Part shown: positions 49,000 to 60,299 of the stretch, in pieces | Layout of the letters: each line of letters begins with the position of its first letter | How positions within the stretch are numbered: the first letter of the stretch is position 1 | DNA from: Mesocentrotus franciscanus | Taxonomy: Eukaryota; Echinodermata; Echinoidea; Camarodonta; Strongylocentrotidae | Assembly: GCA_037976565.1 (NCBI GenBank) | Contig: CP137666.1 | Location: forward strand, 55,856,740 to 55,920,739 | Length of the DNA stretch: 64,000 nt | Direction of reading: 5' to 3' | The notes under the pieces: generated by a model | Database searches by the model: none | Seen by the model: only the letters and a program-made list of their open reading frames with translations | What the model was told of the DNA's origin: nothing | Position numbers and translations under genes: made by a program

Positions 49000-49974
49000 T
49001 CTCTAGCTGTTTCTCTCTCTCTTTCCCCCCTTTTTGTCTAATATTTCCCAATGCTGTTATTTAATTACTTTTTTCTTTCTTTAACTTTTCTTTGAAAAAT
49101 CATCAAACAAATTTTAGAACATTTAAATGCAAATTGACAGAACAAGTTTCGTTAAAAGTACAAAGAAATTATTGTAAATGTCTCCAAAATGAAATATTAA
49201 AGGATACATGAAAAGAGGGAATGTTTTCTCCAATACACCATATCATTAGCAAAAAGGCAAACTTAAAAATGACATCAAAAATGCAAACTATGTCAACGGA
49301 CATTTTTTTTTTAATCGTCCACGAAGAATTGCTTGTCATCCTAGAAGACTAAATTGTGTCATCAGTTTATCTGCTTGTTGCATTAACATTCACCCGCGTC
49401 ATATTTTATAGCCCAATGCTACGTTCGACACACAGTTCAAATAAAAATGCATCCAGACTCCTCCATTTTGATCAAATGAAATGTGTGTAAATTACCCCAC
49501 GCCACCTCCCCATGCATCAGTTTCGTAACGAAGAAGTAATACAAAAGTTGTACAGTTAGTTTGCTTGCAGAGAAATAAATCAGTTTTTTCCAAGCAACGA
49601 TAGAAACATAATGTACCGCAGTTTTAAAACTTGCCAACAAGCAAGCAAAGTGTGTGTGTGTGTGTGTAGGGGGGGGGGGTGTGCTTGAAATTTTGAATTA
49701 CAGTTTTACAAATCTTGTCTTAGATTTACCCATGAGACGGTCGCTTCAAGATTCATACTATAGAAGATGTGAGTTTTTATGTTTTTTATAGTTTATTTTC
49801 CTGTCCATCTTTGCTAGGAATTCATATAAAGAGTTGAATTCAGTGCGTGCACCTGTTTTGCATGTTTTCCAAGTATGGTTTTTGAGCTTTGATGGTTGGG
49901 TTACCCCCCACATCACCCCACATCAAACGAGGTTTCCAAACCGGAATATTCAGGACTGAATTTTTCTGACTTTC
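49000..49974. other. AT-rich sequence with a short (GT)n
   Basis: A GT run at about 49651-49668 leads into a G run at 49670-49678. No gene was recognised. Confidence 0.4.
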
Positions 49975-50129
49975 TCCCTCTCTCTCTCCTTCCTTTTCGC
50001 CTCTTTACTATTTATCTTTCTCTAAAACGGCCCCTTCACCTTCCCCTCCTTTCTCTTTTCCACATATTTTCTACACCCAATGTCTTTCTTTCTCAAATTC
50101 TCTCCTACTCTACCTTTTACCTTCCTTCC

Positions 50130-50166
<37 letters not shown>

Positions 50167-50397
50167 GTCTCTTTCGCCTCCTCTCTTCTTCTCAAGGTCC
50201 CTCTTAATCTCTATCTAAACCGCTTCATCTCGACCTCGTCTCTCTTACTCTCTTTCCACACTTGTTTGTCTTTTGTCTTTTTTTCTCTCTTTTCTCCCTT
50301 CCCCACTCTCCCGCCTCCATCTCATTCCTTCTCCTCCTTCATTAACTCTCTCTCTCTCTCCCACTCTCTCTCTCTCCTTCTCTCTTTCCACACCATG
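49975..50397 (+). repeat. Pyrimidine-rich (CT)n tract
   Basis: About 420 bp is nearly all C and T, with pure CT runs at about 50132-50162 and 50347-50386. Frames across it are poly-Ser/Leu/Phe and are not genes. Confidence 0.9.
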
Positions 50398-50679
50398 CTG
50401 TATCTCCAGACAGTGATATATCACTATTGGTATATATATCGCTGGTAGATTGGCAAGGGATTCATCAATTGCATCTTGACCATTGTATAACTCCACATCT
50501 CCCTTAGATGACCGTATGGGGCTTGAACTCGGTATCTTAGCAACCATAAAATATTCTCGTCTGAGGCAACTCCCCCCTCCTCAACACCACTCATACTCCA
50601 GTCACACCGGAAACCAGACCGACACCAGACCGAAAATAAATTATATTACTCCAATCTACAATAACAACCACAACAACAT

Positions 50680-50816
50680 TACTACAATTACTACTACTAC
50701 TACTACTACTTATGATTATGATGATGATGATGATATTAACAATGATATTACTAATATTGATAATAGTAATATTATAATAATAATAGTAATACTAATACTA
50801 CTACTACTACTACTAC
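50680..50816. repeat. (ACT)n/(GAT)n/(ATA)n compound microsatellite
   Basis: ACT, GAT and AAT-type triplets, ending in CTACTACTAC immediately before the ACACGATT-rich element. Confidence 0.9.
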
Positions 50817-51145
50817 AGTACACGCCGAAAATCTCCGCAACACGATTACACGATATATTTTTTGGATTACACGGTTTACACGATTCACCTGAATCGTGTA
50901 ACCGTGTAATCGTGTAGATTTACACGATTGAAGACTGTCGCTCTGAATCGTGTAATCGTGTAAATAGTTAAGTGCATTGGTGGGATGATTCGACCAGATG
51001 CAACAAACGTGTAACTGTGTAATCGTAAATTTACACGATTGAAGACTGCCGCTCTGAATCGTGTAATCGTGTAAATAGTTATAATGGTTATGAGGGCATT
51101 GGTAGGATGATTCGGCCAGCTGCAACAATCGTTTAATCGTGTCTT
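50817..51145 (-). repeat. ACACGATT-rich element, inverted copy
   Basis: It starts at the triplet repeat with 'agtacacgccgaaaatctcc' and carries many 'cgtgtaatcgtgtaa' motifs in both orientations. It contains two copies of a roughly 120-bp unit with 'ttgaagactg(t/c)cgctctg' (about 50928 and 51041). The complement of its first 40 bases stands at 55833-55874, also against a CTA repeat. Confidence 0.75.
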
Positions 51146-51696
51146 GCTAACACCACTTGCTTAAACCACGTAATTGCTTTATACACCACTTGCTTACATC
51201 AAGTAATTACTGTAATTTATATTTATGAGTAAACCTTATCACTTTCTACTAACCTGTATCGTATATTAATCCGTGAGACAAGGTAGGAAAACGTCAGAAA
51301 GAGGAATAGAAGACACGATAGATGAGATAGTAAAGGAAAAAAGATAGCTACTAGGAGAAGGGAACATATCAAAGGAAAATGATGTTTGAAAGGGCATGAT
51401 AAAGATAAGGAAAAACTATGCGAGAGAGAAAAAGGAAAGCGAAAAAAGAGTTGACCGGAAGAAAGAGAGAGTGAAATAGAGTGATAGGAATAAAGACGGC
51501 GAAACATAATGAAAGAAATAGAAATGAGAAGTAGAAAGGCTATGAAACAGAGAGGAAAAGAGAAAATAAATAAGGTAAGAGTGGAACACAATGAAAGAAA
51601 GAGGGGCGAGAAAGATAAGGGGGGGCAGTGGAAAGATATTGAAAGAAAGAGAGAGAGAGAGAGGGAGGGGATGAAAAAGCATTAGTTGAAAGAAAA

Positions 51697-52515
51697 TGGG
51701 CACCGATCAGATTTTAATAGGGGCATTTATCGGAGTTGATGGGGCATTTATCAAAAGTGAAGAGGGGCACTTCTAGTACCTAAAGAGGGTTACTTACTAG
51801 AGATTAAAAAGGACACATATGAGAATGGAAAATGGACACTTATTGCAAAGGAAAATAGGAACTCGTCGAAGGAAAAGGGGCACGTGTCAAAATAAAAGGG
51901 GCACTTATCAGAGTTGAAAAGGGAAAGGGCACTTTACAAATTAAAAGGGCAAATGTCAGAGAAAATGGGGACTTTTTCTACGTACAAAGGGGCACTTTGG
52001 GGTAGTTGAAAAGTGGGGGGCACTGCTAAACGTAACGCAAAGACAGTTGGCCATTCACTTATTCTATATCATTCTCGGCTTGCTCCCGTAATATCTATTG
52101 TTCAGGGATCCTATGTTCAAGGGGATCCCCTGAACAAAAGGTATTATGTAAGGATCTCTGCCTGTAGCTAGGGTCAATGGCAGGCCACATTCAGAGTAAG
52201 CTTCTTTGTATGTGACAGGAAGTGTGCTATTAAGCCTTGACCGTAGCTCTCCATACATGTATAGCTGAATGCAATGTTGTAAAGGGTAATTTACGAAAAG
52301 AGGAAAGCCAAAAATGGAAAGCCAAAATAATGATGATCATGACATAAAAAGGGAAGGGGCACTTTTACAAATTAATAGGGGCACTCGTCAAAGTAAAATG
52401 AAACTTTTCCTATGTACAAAGGGGCACTTCTTACAAAGTTGAAAGGGCACTTGTTCTATGTAAAGAAGCACTTTTGGGGTACTTGAACAATTGTGGGGAG
52501 GGGCACTGTACCGCT
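51697..52515 (+). repeat. GGGGCACTT minisatellite, interrupted
   Basis: Degenerate units of about 25-35 bp, such as 'aaaggggcacttatcagag', run from 51697 to 52030 and from 52355 to 52515. They are interrupted by the element at 52080-52325. The segment 'ggcaccgatcagatttt' near 51699 is repeated in the array at 59380-60060, so the two arrays share origin. Confidence 0.8.
52080..52325. mobile_element. Dispersed element, copy 1
   Basis: It matches 54750-54985 over about 240 bp, including 'ggcaggc(c/t)acattcagagtaag' and 'tatgtgacaggaagtgtg'. The 5' part has 'atcctatgttcaaggggatc' close to 'cctgaacaa'. It lies within the GGGGCACTT array, which suggests insertion there. It encodes no protein that I recognise. 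Confidence 0.7.
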
Positions 52516-52587
52516 AGCTAAACATAACACAAGACAGTTTTCCACTCACTTATTCTATTCTTTCTCGGCTTGCTACTGTTCTGTGTA

Positions 52588-52695
52588 GCAGTGGCGGATC
52601 CAGGGTGGGGGCTTGGGCCCCCCCCTGGCAAAATTATCATAAAAAAGATGGTAACGAAAAAAACATCTCTAAAAATAAAAGGCGGGCCCCCACCC
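52588..52695. repeat. gggggc-family inverted-repeat element
   Basis: 'agtggcggatccagggtggg' and 'gggccccccctggcaaaatt' on the left, with 'gcgggcccccacccctggga' on the right. The core is A-rich. 'aaagatggtaac' recurs inside and just outside the right end (about 52646 and 52718). Confidence 0.55.
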
Positions 52696-52849
52696 CTGGG
52701 AAAAAAAAGTTTTAACAAAAGATGGTAACCACAATTTTACCCTTTTCTCTTTTTTGCTAAGGGCGGGGGCTGTTGTTGAGTAAAACAAAAATAGTGCTCC
52801 CTACCCCCCTCCCCGCTTATGCGCCGCCAAATATTTTTCATGAATTGGG

Positions 52850-53733
52850 GTCTCTCCCTCGTGAATAAATAATTATGTGAATAAAATGTTTACAAAAGTA
52901 ATTAAATAGAAAATCATGTACAATTATATAATACAATAAACATGTACAAATAAGATGAGAAATATATAGTAAATATTTTTCAATAAATTAGAGAGGTAAT
53001 TTAGAACGCAGGAGACCACCATCGTGAGCGGTTGGGCTGGAGATGGATGGCGGCCTCATACAAAAAAAAGAATTGGCGACATAACTCTCTTCGGAAAACT
53101 GAGTGATCATGTGGGTGCAGTGCAAGTGCAGGTGCAGAAAGCAATTGCATGATAAAGAATAAAATAAGTCACGATTTTATTATACTAACTTAAAGAGTGA
53201 GGAGCGTATGATTGTATTATTTGTCGTATAAGTGTAGCTTTTAAGGAGTAGATGGTTGAACAAGACTTTATGTTGTCGGGAAAATTATTTCAAATGTCCG
53301 GACCAGAATGTCTAACAGATTTGTGTGTTACTGATAATTTGGGATTTGTAGGATTGAAGTTTCCAGATATGCGAGTAGGGTATGAATGAACAGAAGTATT
53401 AAACCAGAACATGTTATCAAAGGATGGTGGAAGTTGATTATAAGTATATTTAAACATAATGACTGCTACCTGAATAGTGTTCAAATCGATTTTTTTTTTT
53501 TTTTTTTTTTTAGTGTTTTAGGTTTATAGAATAAAGGATCATGCAGTGTGAGCTAAGGAATGCGAACCTGTACAAATACGTATGGCTTTCTTTTGCAGTT
53601 TAAAAATAGAATTAATTTTTGTCGAACCACAATTTGCCCATACTCTATTACAATATGTTATATACGGGAAAACTAGCGTATTATATGTTAGGAATAAGGT
53701 GGCATGGGGTAGAAGGTTGTACCTACAAATCAT
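52850..53733 (-). mobile_element. 3' end of a second LINE, decayed
   Basis: Read leftwards from 53733, the frame shows 'LVFPYITYCNRVWAN', 'KLQKKAIRICTGSHSLAHTA', then after a frame change 'MFKYTYNQLPPSFDNMF' and 'SVHSYPTR', and finally 'NNFPDNIKSCSTIYSLKATL'. That is the C-terminal layout of CR1/L2/Rex-type LINE polymerases. It carries at least a frameshift near 53541, a TGA in place of the Trp before 'NNFPDNI', and a 22-base poly-A expansion (53511-53490) in the coding part. The AT-rich 3' UTR reaches about 52850. The catalytic palm is absent. Confidence 0.75.
53490..53511. repeat. Poly-T tract inside the LINE remnant
   Basis: 22 uninterrupted Ts on +, equal to poly-A (poly-Lys codons) in the LINE reading direction. 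Confidence 0.95.
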
Positions 53734-53863
53734 ATATCCCTCAGAAAGATTTTATTTGATTTTATTTTTTTATTAAAGATTACGCGCTGGACAGATTTTC
53801 ATCAATTAAACAGTATTTTATAGAACCCCAATAAAACAATTTTTAATATAAACTATGTCTATG

Positions 53864-54320
53864 ACCCCGTTCTCATTCACTTCGTTGGAGCGGTCTAACT
53901 AAGACCCGTTCCTCAGGAGCGGTTCTTAGGTGAGTGAGAACGGTCAAAGTGGTCCAGGAAGTGGACTTCTGGACCGCTCCAGAAGACCACCTCGGGAGGT
54001 GGTCTTGAGGAACGGGTCTTATTAAGAGCGGTTTGGAGCGCTCTAACGTGCGAGTGTGAACGGAAGCGTACTTTGAACGGAAGTGGTCTAGTGACGTTGC
54101 ACGCGAAACATGTAGTACGGTACATACGCTTAGTATTCCGCGCGCGAAAAAAATTTACCCGCTGACTTGAGCTGCCATAGCAACAAGACCACTTTGACTC
54201 GTGGAGCGGTTTGAGCCATAAAAACTGCTCGGAGTGTGAACCCTCGCAAACCGTTCCTCAAGACCCGTTCCTCTGGAGCGGTCTAACTAAGACCACTTTC
54301 AAAGTGAGTGAGAACGGGGT
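53864..54320. mobile_element. 457-bp MITE with target-site duplications
   Basis: The termini 'accccgttctcattcact' and, complemented, 'accccgttctcactcact' differ at one base. The subterminal 'agcggtctaactaagacc' also appears at both ends. A 5-bp direct repeat, ctatg, flanks the element (53859-53863, 54321-54325). The interior is GC-richer, with repeated 'gaacgggtctt'-type motifs in both orientations. There is no transposase frame, so an autonomous relative must have moved it. Confidence 0.85.
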
Positions 54321-54749
54321 CTATGACATATGCTTGACTCATCTACATTATATTTTTTCCAGTTACGTGGGGAAATTTATACTAGTTATAACGTTGTTAC
54401 GTTCGCCCCCTAGGAGAGCGGCCATATTTTTTTTATTTTTTGTATCCTAGCATTAAATTTCGACCTTGAAATTTCGCCTAATGCAGGCCTAAAATCTTAT
54501 TTGTTGACCATTTAAAAATGACAGTGATACAACAAGCACATATTTGTCCAGAATTTTTGTTTAGGTAATTGAAGATTTTACTCCCGTGCCCCAAAACCGA
54601 TGTTTTGGCTAAAAGTTCCTCGATGTATTGACCTGCCTACCCTCAGGGCAGCATGTCGGGCAATGAAATGCGCATGCTCTGTGCAGGGCGTATACGTACA
54701 GCGCGTTTCTACTAGGGGTGGGAGCCGCTGTTACATTTGCCCGTGTTAC

Positions 54750-54985
54750 TTTTATCCCCTTGAACATAGGATCCCCCTGAACAATAGGTATTATGTAATG
54801 ATCTACAACACTGCCTGTAGCTAGGGCAACGACCTTTGTCCCCGGCGAGGGTCAATGGCAGGCTACATTCAGAGTAAGCTTCTTTGTATGTGACAGGAAG
54901 TGTGCCATTAAGCCTTGACCGTAGCTCTTCATACATGTAGCTGAATGCAATGTTGTAAAAGGTAATTTACGAAAATGAGGAAAGC
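54750..54985. mobile_element. Dispersed element, copy 2
   Basis: Second copy of the 52080-52325 sequence in the same orientation, with a roughly 25-bp extra segment near 54823-54850 ('cgacctttgtccccggcga'). Confidence 0.7.
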
Positions 54986-54989
54986 CAAA

Positions 54990-55610
54990 AAGCAATAAGT
55001 AATCAAAGTATAATTGTTTGTGACCCTTTTCAAGCTGCCAATGACGTAAAACATATCAGCCAAGGCCCGGAACTCTCGTGGGAAAAAAATGACGCCCCTC
55101 GCCCTCTCATATGGATAATGACGGAATAAAATACATAATATATCGATATATATATATATATATATAGTAACGAATGAGCGGGTGAACATAATTCTAGTTG
55201 GTACTGCCTTGTATTGTAAAAGTATCACAACATATACTCAGTTATGTTAGTCCTCCTTTAAGTTTTGTAATATTTCTTGTTTATTTACAATTTAGGAATA
55301 AAAAAATTCCCCCCTTCCTTCCGATCGTCGTTCATCGCTTTTTTCTTTTTTCTCACCGAGGATTAAATCCGAGAGTAATTTTCGGGAAGTGGACTGATTT
55401 TTTTAATGTTTTACAGTCTAAAAATAAAACTAGATACACACACCGCAATTAAAAATATGTAAGAGAGACAGAAAGAGTAATCTCCCCTCGTCCCCGTTGT
55501 CCTCGTTCAACCCTCCCTCCCTTCTCAGCTCTTGGCTATTCCCGCTTCTACTGAACAAGACTTCCTAACCTGCTCACCATCACCACTGAAAATAAATTGT
55601 AACACAATTC
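54990..55610. other. No recognised gene
   Basis: A short TA run at 55147-55167. The rest is mixed sequence without a coding signal. Confidence 0.35.
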
Positions 55611-55614
55611 CAGC

Positions 55615-55874
55615 AAGCAATCGAATCGTGTAAATTTTGAAACGTGTAATCGTGTTGCGGAGATTTTCGGCGTGCAAATTACACGATTACACGATTCGAC
55701 CTGAATTGAGGAATCGTGTAATTTTACACGATTACACGTTTACACGATTCAAATTTCGCTTAAGTGGCAAAAGACGAATCGTGTAAAAATAAATGGTTAC
55801 ACGATTCCAGCGAGCAATCGAATCGTGTAAATTTTGAATCGTGTAATCGTGTTGCGGAGATTTTCGGCGTGTAC
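55615..55874 (+). repeat. ACACGATT-rich element, direct copy with internal duplication
   Basis: 'gcaatcgaatcgtgtaaatt' to 'gcggagattttcggcgtg' appears at about 55617-55676 and again at about 55813-55872, giving a roughly 195-bp tandem duplication. The second copy ends directly at the CTA microsatellite. It is the inverse of 50817-51145. Confidence 0.75.
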
Positions 55875-56433
55875 TGTACTACTACTACTACTACTACTAC
55901 TATACTACTACTGCTACTACTACTACTACCACCACTACCACCACCACTACCACCATACCACCACCGCCACCACCACCACCACCACCACCACTACCACCAC
56001 TACCACCACCACCACCACCATACCACCACCGCCACCACCACCACCACCACCACCACCACCACCACCACCACCACCACCACCGCCACCACCACCACCACCA
56101 CCACCACCACCACCACCACCACCACCACCACCATACACCACCACCGCCACCACCACCACCACCACCACCACCACCACCACCACCACCACCATACCACCAC
56201 TCGCCACCACCACCACCACCACCACCACCACCACCACCACCACCACCACCGCCACCACCACCACCACCACCACCACCACCACCACCACCACCACCAAAAC
56301 GACCACCACCACCACCACCACCACCACCACCACCACCACCATACCACCACCGCTACCACCACCACTACTACCACCACCACCACCACCACCACTACCACCA
56401 TACCACTACCACTACTGCCACCACCACTACCAC

Positions 56434-56468
<35 letters not shown>

Positions 56469-56473
56469 AAATG

Positions 56474-56526
<53 letters not shown>

Positions 56527-56553
56527 TACTTCTTCTTCTACTACTACTTCTAT
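55875..56553 (+). repeat. (CTA)n-(CCA)n-(CTA)n trinucleotide repeat
   Basis: About 680 bp of triplets: CTA at both ends and CCA in the middle, with interspersed 'ccataccaccaccgccacc' blocks forming a higher-order repeat of roughly 100 bp. Frames read poly-His/Thr/Pro or poly-Gly/Val/Trp and are not proteins. Confidence 0.97.
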
Positions 56554-56559
56554 TTTCAA

Positions 56560-57050
56560 AATATTCTTGAGTTAAAGATACTATGTCCCTTTTGCAGCCA
56601 ACATCAAATTCTGTAGAACTTTGCAGGAATTATGAATATGTCATGTATGTCCTATCTGTGAAATTTAAACGTTAGCAGTGTCCTAATATTCAAATTATGC
56701 AAGGAAACCCGTTTACTTGCTAGACTTCACTGTCAGACACTATTGAGTGACTGACTGGCTTTTTCATCTTTGGTAATAACATACATAAAATGAGCTGTAA
56801 AGGGTACATGAGCATTTGTCTACATCAATAACCCACTTCTTGTAATGGCCAAAATTAAACTGATTGAATCTTTGCGCAGCATAAAACGTACGACCATTCG
56901 GTACAATGGTCTGAAAAATCAGACTATTACTTACTGGCTCTATAGCTCCTAAGTCGATTCGACAACTAATAGTCGTTATTTTCCCACTTAAAGACATTTT
57001 CAAGTTCCCTATTTTTTAAGGAAGTTCTAAATTAGTATTGTCTTCCAAAT
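56560..57050. other. No recognised feature
   Basis: AT-rich sequence with only short chance frames. Confidence 0.35.
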
Positions 57051-57051
57051 G

Positions 57052-57110
57052 CCGTTGGAATTTAACCTTTTCATTTTTTGGCCTGCAAATGGGACATAGT
57101 ACCTTTAAGT
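57052..57110 (+). repeat. Short dispersed repeat, third copy
   Basis: 'gttggaatttaaccttttca' to 'gggacatagtaccttta' is also found within the duplicated block at about 1253-1311 and 10049-10108. It must be a repeat independent of the block. Confidence 0.75.
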
Positions 57111-57770
57111 AGCACTTAATCGGTTTTGAGTCGATAAGGAGTCGGTTTGACGGTGTGACTGATTTATTACTCCGTAAGCACGGTACATGCCGACTGTTTG
57201 TCTTTAAAGATCACTGTTTCCCTTCCGAATCACGTAGATCGAGGTCTGAGATTGTTAATATTTTTCTTCTGCCTGACTTTTTGTTCATGTACATGATTAC
57301 GTACAAAGCTACAATAGTTTTTATTTGCTAAACCTACTCATTTGACGTATATTCAACTAAGAGCTACAATACGTATTGTTTGTTTTAATTTCCCTATTGG
57401 CAATAGTTTGGATTGCTATGAAAACGGAAACTCTGATTGAAGACGCCGCTGTTCTCGTGTTTCACAAACTATAGAGATAAACATGATCAGACATCTATTA
57501 TATACCATGAGACAAATAAAAACCATTGAATTATATTTTTGTGTAAATGTCACCAGGGAAGATGAAGTGCTTCTCCCTATAATCTTAAGAGTTTGCAAAT
57601 ATTGTTATTTCATCCGATGTAAGAAGGCTGTTTGAAGACCGGAAAGAGAGTTAAAGGAAGAAAGTTGTAAAACAATTAATTGGTTATTGCGAGATACTTT
57701 CAAAGCAGGATGAAGGAAGCGTAGTCACTGATGCACATCTTTGCTTGTGATGACTGTACACGTGGATACC

Positions 57771-57824
<54 letters not shown>

Positions 57825-58760
57825 ATTCCTCCCCCTCAGTCTCTGCACTTTATCTTTCTCGTTTAATTTTTCTCTTTTCATTTCGTTCTTTTTCACTTGT
57901 TATTAAAATTGATGATAGGTTGAATTAGTCAAATTAGTTTACTTTGGGTCGTATTTGGGCATTCATTGAGCAGCGATGAAAGGTAATAAAACAAATATTG
58001 ACAGCTCCAATCGGGCCCAATGTCATGTATATTTGACAAGGCTGATCTCTTGTTTGTTCACTATCCACCAGGAATTGAGTTGAGATTTTAGCCAAGTATT
58101 GCAGAAGGCTCACAATGATATATTTATTCATCTCTAATGAGGTTTACGAGAGTCAATGAGAGTTGAAAATGGTTTAAAAGCAGATCTAATAGCTATGGTC
58201 ATAATTTTAAAAAATCCTAGTTGATACAAGCTTGATAAACACTGTGTATGGCCCAAGCATTAGGTAGGCCTATATAACCTACACGTGGTTGCTTATATTT
58301 GTTATACATGATGATGTTAGAAGGACACATTTAAGGTACTATATATATTCTATAACAATACTTTGATATCAAGATGTAACAAACCTATTTTGCCTTTCAT
58401 TTTAATATCTCGTCTTATATTTTTCTTTATCGAGTACCGATCACTCAGGTTAACATGAAGTCAAAATTTAAGTCATATTCACACGATAAATTATCACTTT
58501 AAAATAAAACATAATCATTGTTCTCTTTTAATTACAAAAACATTATCATTTCGCAAGTCAAACTTTGCCGAAAAATAAACCCTTTTCATATTGTTCTCAA
58601 GAATGTTTATATTTTGTCAAATTGTAAACCGACAAATGGACAATAATGCACAAACACCAAAGTACACATGTTTAAGTTTGTTCTCTAGGCTGAGGTTATG
58701 AACAATAAGCGAATCAATTAATGGCCCAACTATATGGACACATAATGTATGTTTGAAACT
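57110..58760. other. Intergenic with a CT microsatellite
   Basis: (CT)n at 57773-57822. No gene was recognised around it. Confidence 0.4.
57773..57822 (+). repeat. (CT)n microsatellite
   Basis: About 25 CT units. Confidence 0.95.
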
Positions 58761-58767
58761 GAGCATC

Positions 58768-58837
58768 TCTTTCGATTAACATTCTTTGTTTTACCGAAGA
58801 ACAATGGATTGAATTGTCCTACAGCATGATGGTGAAG
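58768..58837 (+). repeat. First unit of a degenerate ~215-bp repeat
   Basis: 'cattctttgttttaccgaag' to 'cagcatgatggtgaa' resembles three units at 60300-60815. It ends where a gggggc-type repeat begins at 58838, as if that sequence had been inserted. Confidence 0.5.
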
Positions 58838-60116
58838 CCAGTGGCGTAAAGAGCAAACACTTTTGGGGGTCAGAACAAAATCCTTTTCACCACCAAGTAG
58901 CATAATGCAGGGGCGGCGGAGCGTCTTCCAAAATAGGGAGGGGGCACCAACAAAAAAGGGGCACCTACAAAGGGAAACATCAACAAAACCTACACCATTT
59001 TTAGACATTGGTATATACCCCTACATCGTCACGATTGTGATAACACTGCCAGGGATGATATCAATATTTGTTTTTTGCTTTACGTGGTACAAGATACTGC
59101 TTAATTAAGCAACAAACTTTGCAGTTGGGTGTAATGGTCTGAATATTAATTTACGAGCGAGCGAAGCGAGCGAGCAAACATTTTAAGATTTGTGAAAATT
59201 ACATCTCATAAAGAAGACCCCCAAAAAAAAAAAAAAAAATCCTGATGAGTATTAAGCACAACCTAATGAAGAAAGACTAAAAAGTTCTTTTATAAGTAAC
59301 ATAATTATAATATCTATAAATGCGAGCGAGCGTAGCGAGCGAGTTTTACGGAAAAATAAAAGAAAAAGGGGCTCTAAGCCGCCTTGAATTAGGGGTGCAT
59401 GTTATGAAGAAAGAAAAAGTAGGCACTTATCAAAAGGGAAAAGGACAGTTATTAGAAATGACAAGGTGCTCGTGTCAAAGTAAAAAGGGCAATTATCAGA
59501 GCCTTTAGAGGTGAAGATGGCACTTCTTGCACCTGATAAGGGATACTCAACATGCAGAAATGAAAAAAGGCACTTGTGAGAATGGAAATGGGGAATCAGT
59601 TGAAGGAGAAGGGCACCGATCAGATTTTAATAGGGGCATTTATCAGATGTTAAAAGGGGCATTTTGAAAAGGGGAGGGGCTCATGGGCTCATCTAAAAAA
59701 AGAAAAGGGGCACTTATCCGAAGGAAATATGGTACTTATTAGAAAGGAAAAGGGGAACGTGTCAAAATAAAAGGGGCACTTATCAGAAGTGAAAAGTGGC
59801 ATTTAAGAGAAAATGAAGGGGGTTCTTATTAAGAAGGAAAAAGTACAGTTATTAATAAAGGAAAAGGGGCACGAGTCAAAGTTTTTTTTTTAAGGGCAAA
59901 AATATCAGAGGTGAAAAGGGGAATTTCTCGCACCTGAAAAGACGTACTCACCAGAGATGAAAAGAGAGGAAAAGGACAGTTATTAGAAAAGAAAAGGGGC
60001 TCTTGTCCTATGTAAAAAAAAAAGGTTTTTGAGGATATCTGAAAAAGTGGGGGCACAGTACCCCCCTACCGGGAGCGCCGCCTCTGGCATAAAGGGCAAA
60101 AATGAGAGAAAAAAAC
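58838..60116 (+). repeat. gggggc repeat plus GGGGCACTT minisatellite
   Basis: It opens 'cagtggcgtaaagagcaaac' and 'agggagggggcaccaac'. There are two purine-rich mirror motifs 'gagcgagcg(a/t)agcgagcgag' near 59156 and 59323. From 59380 to 60060 a degenerate array of 'aaaaggggcacttatcaga'-type units follows, ending 'gggggcacagtaccccccta'. Content is shared with 51697-52515. Confidence 0.7.
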
Positions 60117-60188
60117 CCCGGAAAATCATGTAATTTCAGCAACATTTGTAAATCCCTGGTATCGAATTAGAAATAAACCACGTTTGAA
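60117..60188 (+). repeat. Dispersed repeat, also at 48771-48832
   Basis: It contains 'ccggaaaatcatgtaatttc' and 'aaataaaccacgtttgaat'. In both places it abuts a gggggc-type sequence. Confidence 0.75.
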
Positions 60189-60299
60189 TTAAATTATCCC
60201 TACAAAATACATAGCGAAACGATGACAATTTTTTTTTCCTGAGCATTGTTTAGTCTGTAAGGTTAAATACAGACATGTAATTGAGGAAAAAATATTGTG

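Noticed and set aside
49896..50547. Ser/Leu/Phe-rich frames
   Set aside because: They follow from the CT-rich tract.
55764..56474. 236-codon frame rich in His, Thr and Pro
   Set aside because: It is the (CTA/CCA)n repeat read as codons; all other frames are open too.
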